6,109 bases of DNA, taken from a bacterium. GTDB lineage: Bacteria; Acidobacteriota; Blastocatellia; Pyrinomonadales; Pyrinomonadaceae. Each line of letters starts with the position of its first letter. The stretch's first letter is position 1. The translations under genes and the position numbers were made by a program. Below, piece after piece: positions 5,318-6,109 of this stretch. The stretch spans positions 1-6,109 of the forward strand of contig JAQSDP010000124.1 in assembly GCA_029945985.1 (NCBI GenBank). Reading direction: 5' to 3'. Under the pieces are notes generated by a model, which saw only the letters and a list, made by a program, of their open reading frames with translations, did no database searches and was not told the DNA's origin.

Positions 5318-6109
5318 TCAGATCTTCAGAGAGATCTCTTCTATTCTTTCCGTGATCTTCAACAGACCTGCCCCCTCTTCACCGAGTTGCGGGCGTTTTC
5401 GCATTAGCCTCCTTGCTTCAACAAATCCCTGGAGAGCCTTATCGAGCTCGCCTCTACTCTCCGACCGTTCCGCTCGCTGGACCACTTCGGCTATCCTCAT
5501 CGACAGGATGAAATCCTCGATCGCCGTCCTAGATGTAATAAGATCCGCATTGTCAGGATAATTCTCCAGTGCAGTCAAGGCGACCGTCAGAGCCTTCCTC
5601 GCCCCAGCCAACCGTCTCGATACCCGTTCCTCGTCTCCAAAGGCGATATTATCTCGAATCTCGATCTCGGCCCATCGCAGCAAGTGCTCCTGATGCAGCT
5701 TTTCCGCCTTCGCCCGCCCCCTCTGGATCGCCGCCAGTCTGGGCGAGCCAACGCCGATATTCGGAAGTTCTTTCGTTGTCACTCCTATATATTGCGCGCA
5801 AAGCCCGAAAACCTCACGGTGGCCGGCAGAAAAATTTCCTAACACCTTAGCCGCCTCGGATTTGCGAGCGATCTCACCAAGCAGGATCGCATTTCTTTCG
5901 AGCGTCAATTTATTCGAGTCCTCTCGCCGAGCGGGATGAGGAACGGACAATACTGATCGATCCAATCGCCTCTGGGCCAAAAAGATCGCGTTTTGGCGCT
6001 GTCGGAGCACGACCTCGCGGATCACGATCGCGGAGATCATCGAACTACTCGCGATCAGCCCCGCCGCTATCCATGGATTTGCCTCTCCTGCCTCGGCGAG
6101 GATTCCCCA
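5318..6109 (-). CDS. Membrane-anchored helix-rich protein of unknown function (partial, N-terminus outside window)
   Basis: The frame is open from the window edge (6109) to a TGA at 5320-5318, giving 263 visible residues, so the ATG at 6040 need not be the start. A transmembrane helix is seen at about residues 13-35 of the visible part (PWIAAGLIASSS, then MISAIVIREVVL), followed by a basic RQRQ. The rest is soluble and mostly helical. It includes a conserved-looking LGNFSAGHREVFGLCAQY, then ELPNIGVGSPRLAA, then alternating charged helices (HLLRWAEIEIRDN, ALTVALTALENYPDN). The last part, VVQRAERSESRGELDKALQGFVEARRL, looks like a TPR-type helical hairpin. I have a sense of similar hypothetical proteins in Acidobacteriota but recognise no named domain. 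As the first visible gene of the run it may be an inner-membrane scaffold or regulator of the surface operon; this is inference. Confidence 0.75.
   Translation of the reverse strand, partial: WGILAEAGEANPWIAAGLIASSSMISAIVIREVVLRQRQNAIFLAQRRLDRSVLSVPHPARREDSNKLTLERNAILLGEIARKSEAAKVLGNFSAGHREVFGLCAQYIGVTTKELPNIGVGSPRLAAIQRGRAKAEKLHQEHLLRWAEIEIRDNIAFGDEERVSRRLAGARKALTVALTALENYPDNADLITSRTAIEDFILSMRIAEVVQRAERSESRGELDKALQGFVEARRLMRKRPQLGEEGAGLLKITERIEEISLKI

Noticed and set aside
1..6109. Mobile element, CRISPR array, tRNA or rRNA
   Set aside because: I saw no transposase motifs, terminal inverted repeats, regularly spaced repeats, or tRNA/rRNA signatures on either strand.

Overview
The window looks like a piece of chromosome from a free-living bacterium of roughly balanced GC content. 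An Acidobacteriota (Blastocatellia-like) origin fits best: CxxC-x17-CxxC zinc proteins, matrixin-like secreted proteases with carboxypeptidase-regulatory-type tails, and a small zinc-ribbon gene next to a polysaccharide export gene all suit that group. This placement rests on family recognition only, so it is moderate. Almost everything is on the minus strand. The one exception is the tail of a plus-strand gene at the left edge.

Right part (6109 down to about 2562), read in the minus direction: a membrane-anchored, helix-rich protein of unknown function (cut by the window edge), a 69-residue zinc-ribbon protein with a polylysine tail, a two-SLBB outer-membrane polysaccharide export protein (Wza/OPX type), a small two-helix membrane protein, and a secreted matrixin-like metalloprotease whose reading frame is broken by a +1 shift just after the Met-turn. 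Spacing is tight (49, 6 and 22 nt gaps, or stop/start overlap), so these are probably one transcription unit for cell-surface or exopolysaccharide functions, with its promoter outside the window. No polysaccharide synthase, kinase or glycosyltransferase is visible here.

Middle intergenic region (2107-2561): this carries the most information. Read on the minus strand it holds (i) a possible promoter, then three consecutive hairpins ending in a strong intrinsic terminator, either a roughly 90-nt small RNA with an anti-Shine-Dalgarno-like loop or a structured 3' UTR of the upstream operon; (ii) a second promoter; (iii) a clear ydaO/yuaA-type c-di-AMP riboswitch; and (iv) a second intrinsic terminator whose U-tract ends 5 nt before the start codon of the next gene.

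Left part (109-2106): an APC-superfamily permease of 665 residues with a soluble C-terminal domain. Generic annotation would call it an amino acid permease. The c-di-AMP riboswitch directly upstream, together with KimA-like positions in the membrane core, makes potassium uptake the better hypothesis. The expected logic is that c-di-AMP, which rises when K+ is plentiful, folds the aptamer, allows the terminator to form and shuts the transporter off. At 1-108 a plus-strand zinc-ribbon gene ends, convergent with the transporter and with no spacer.
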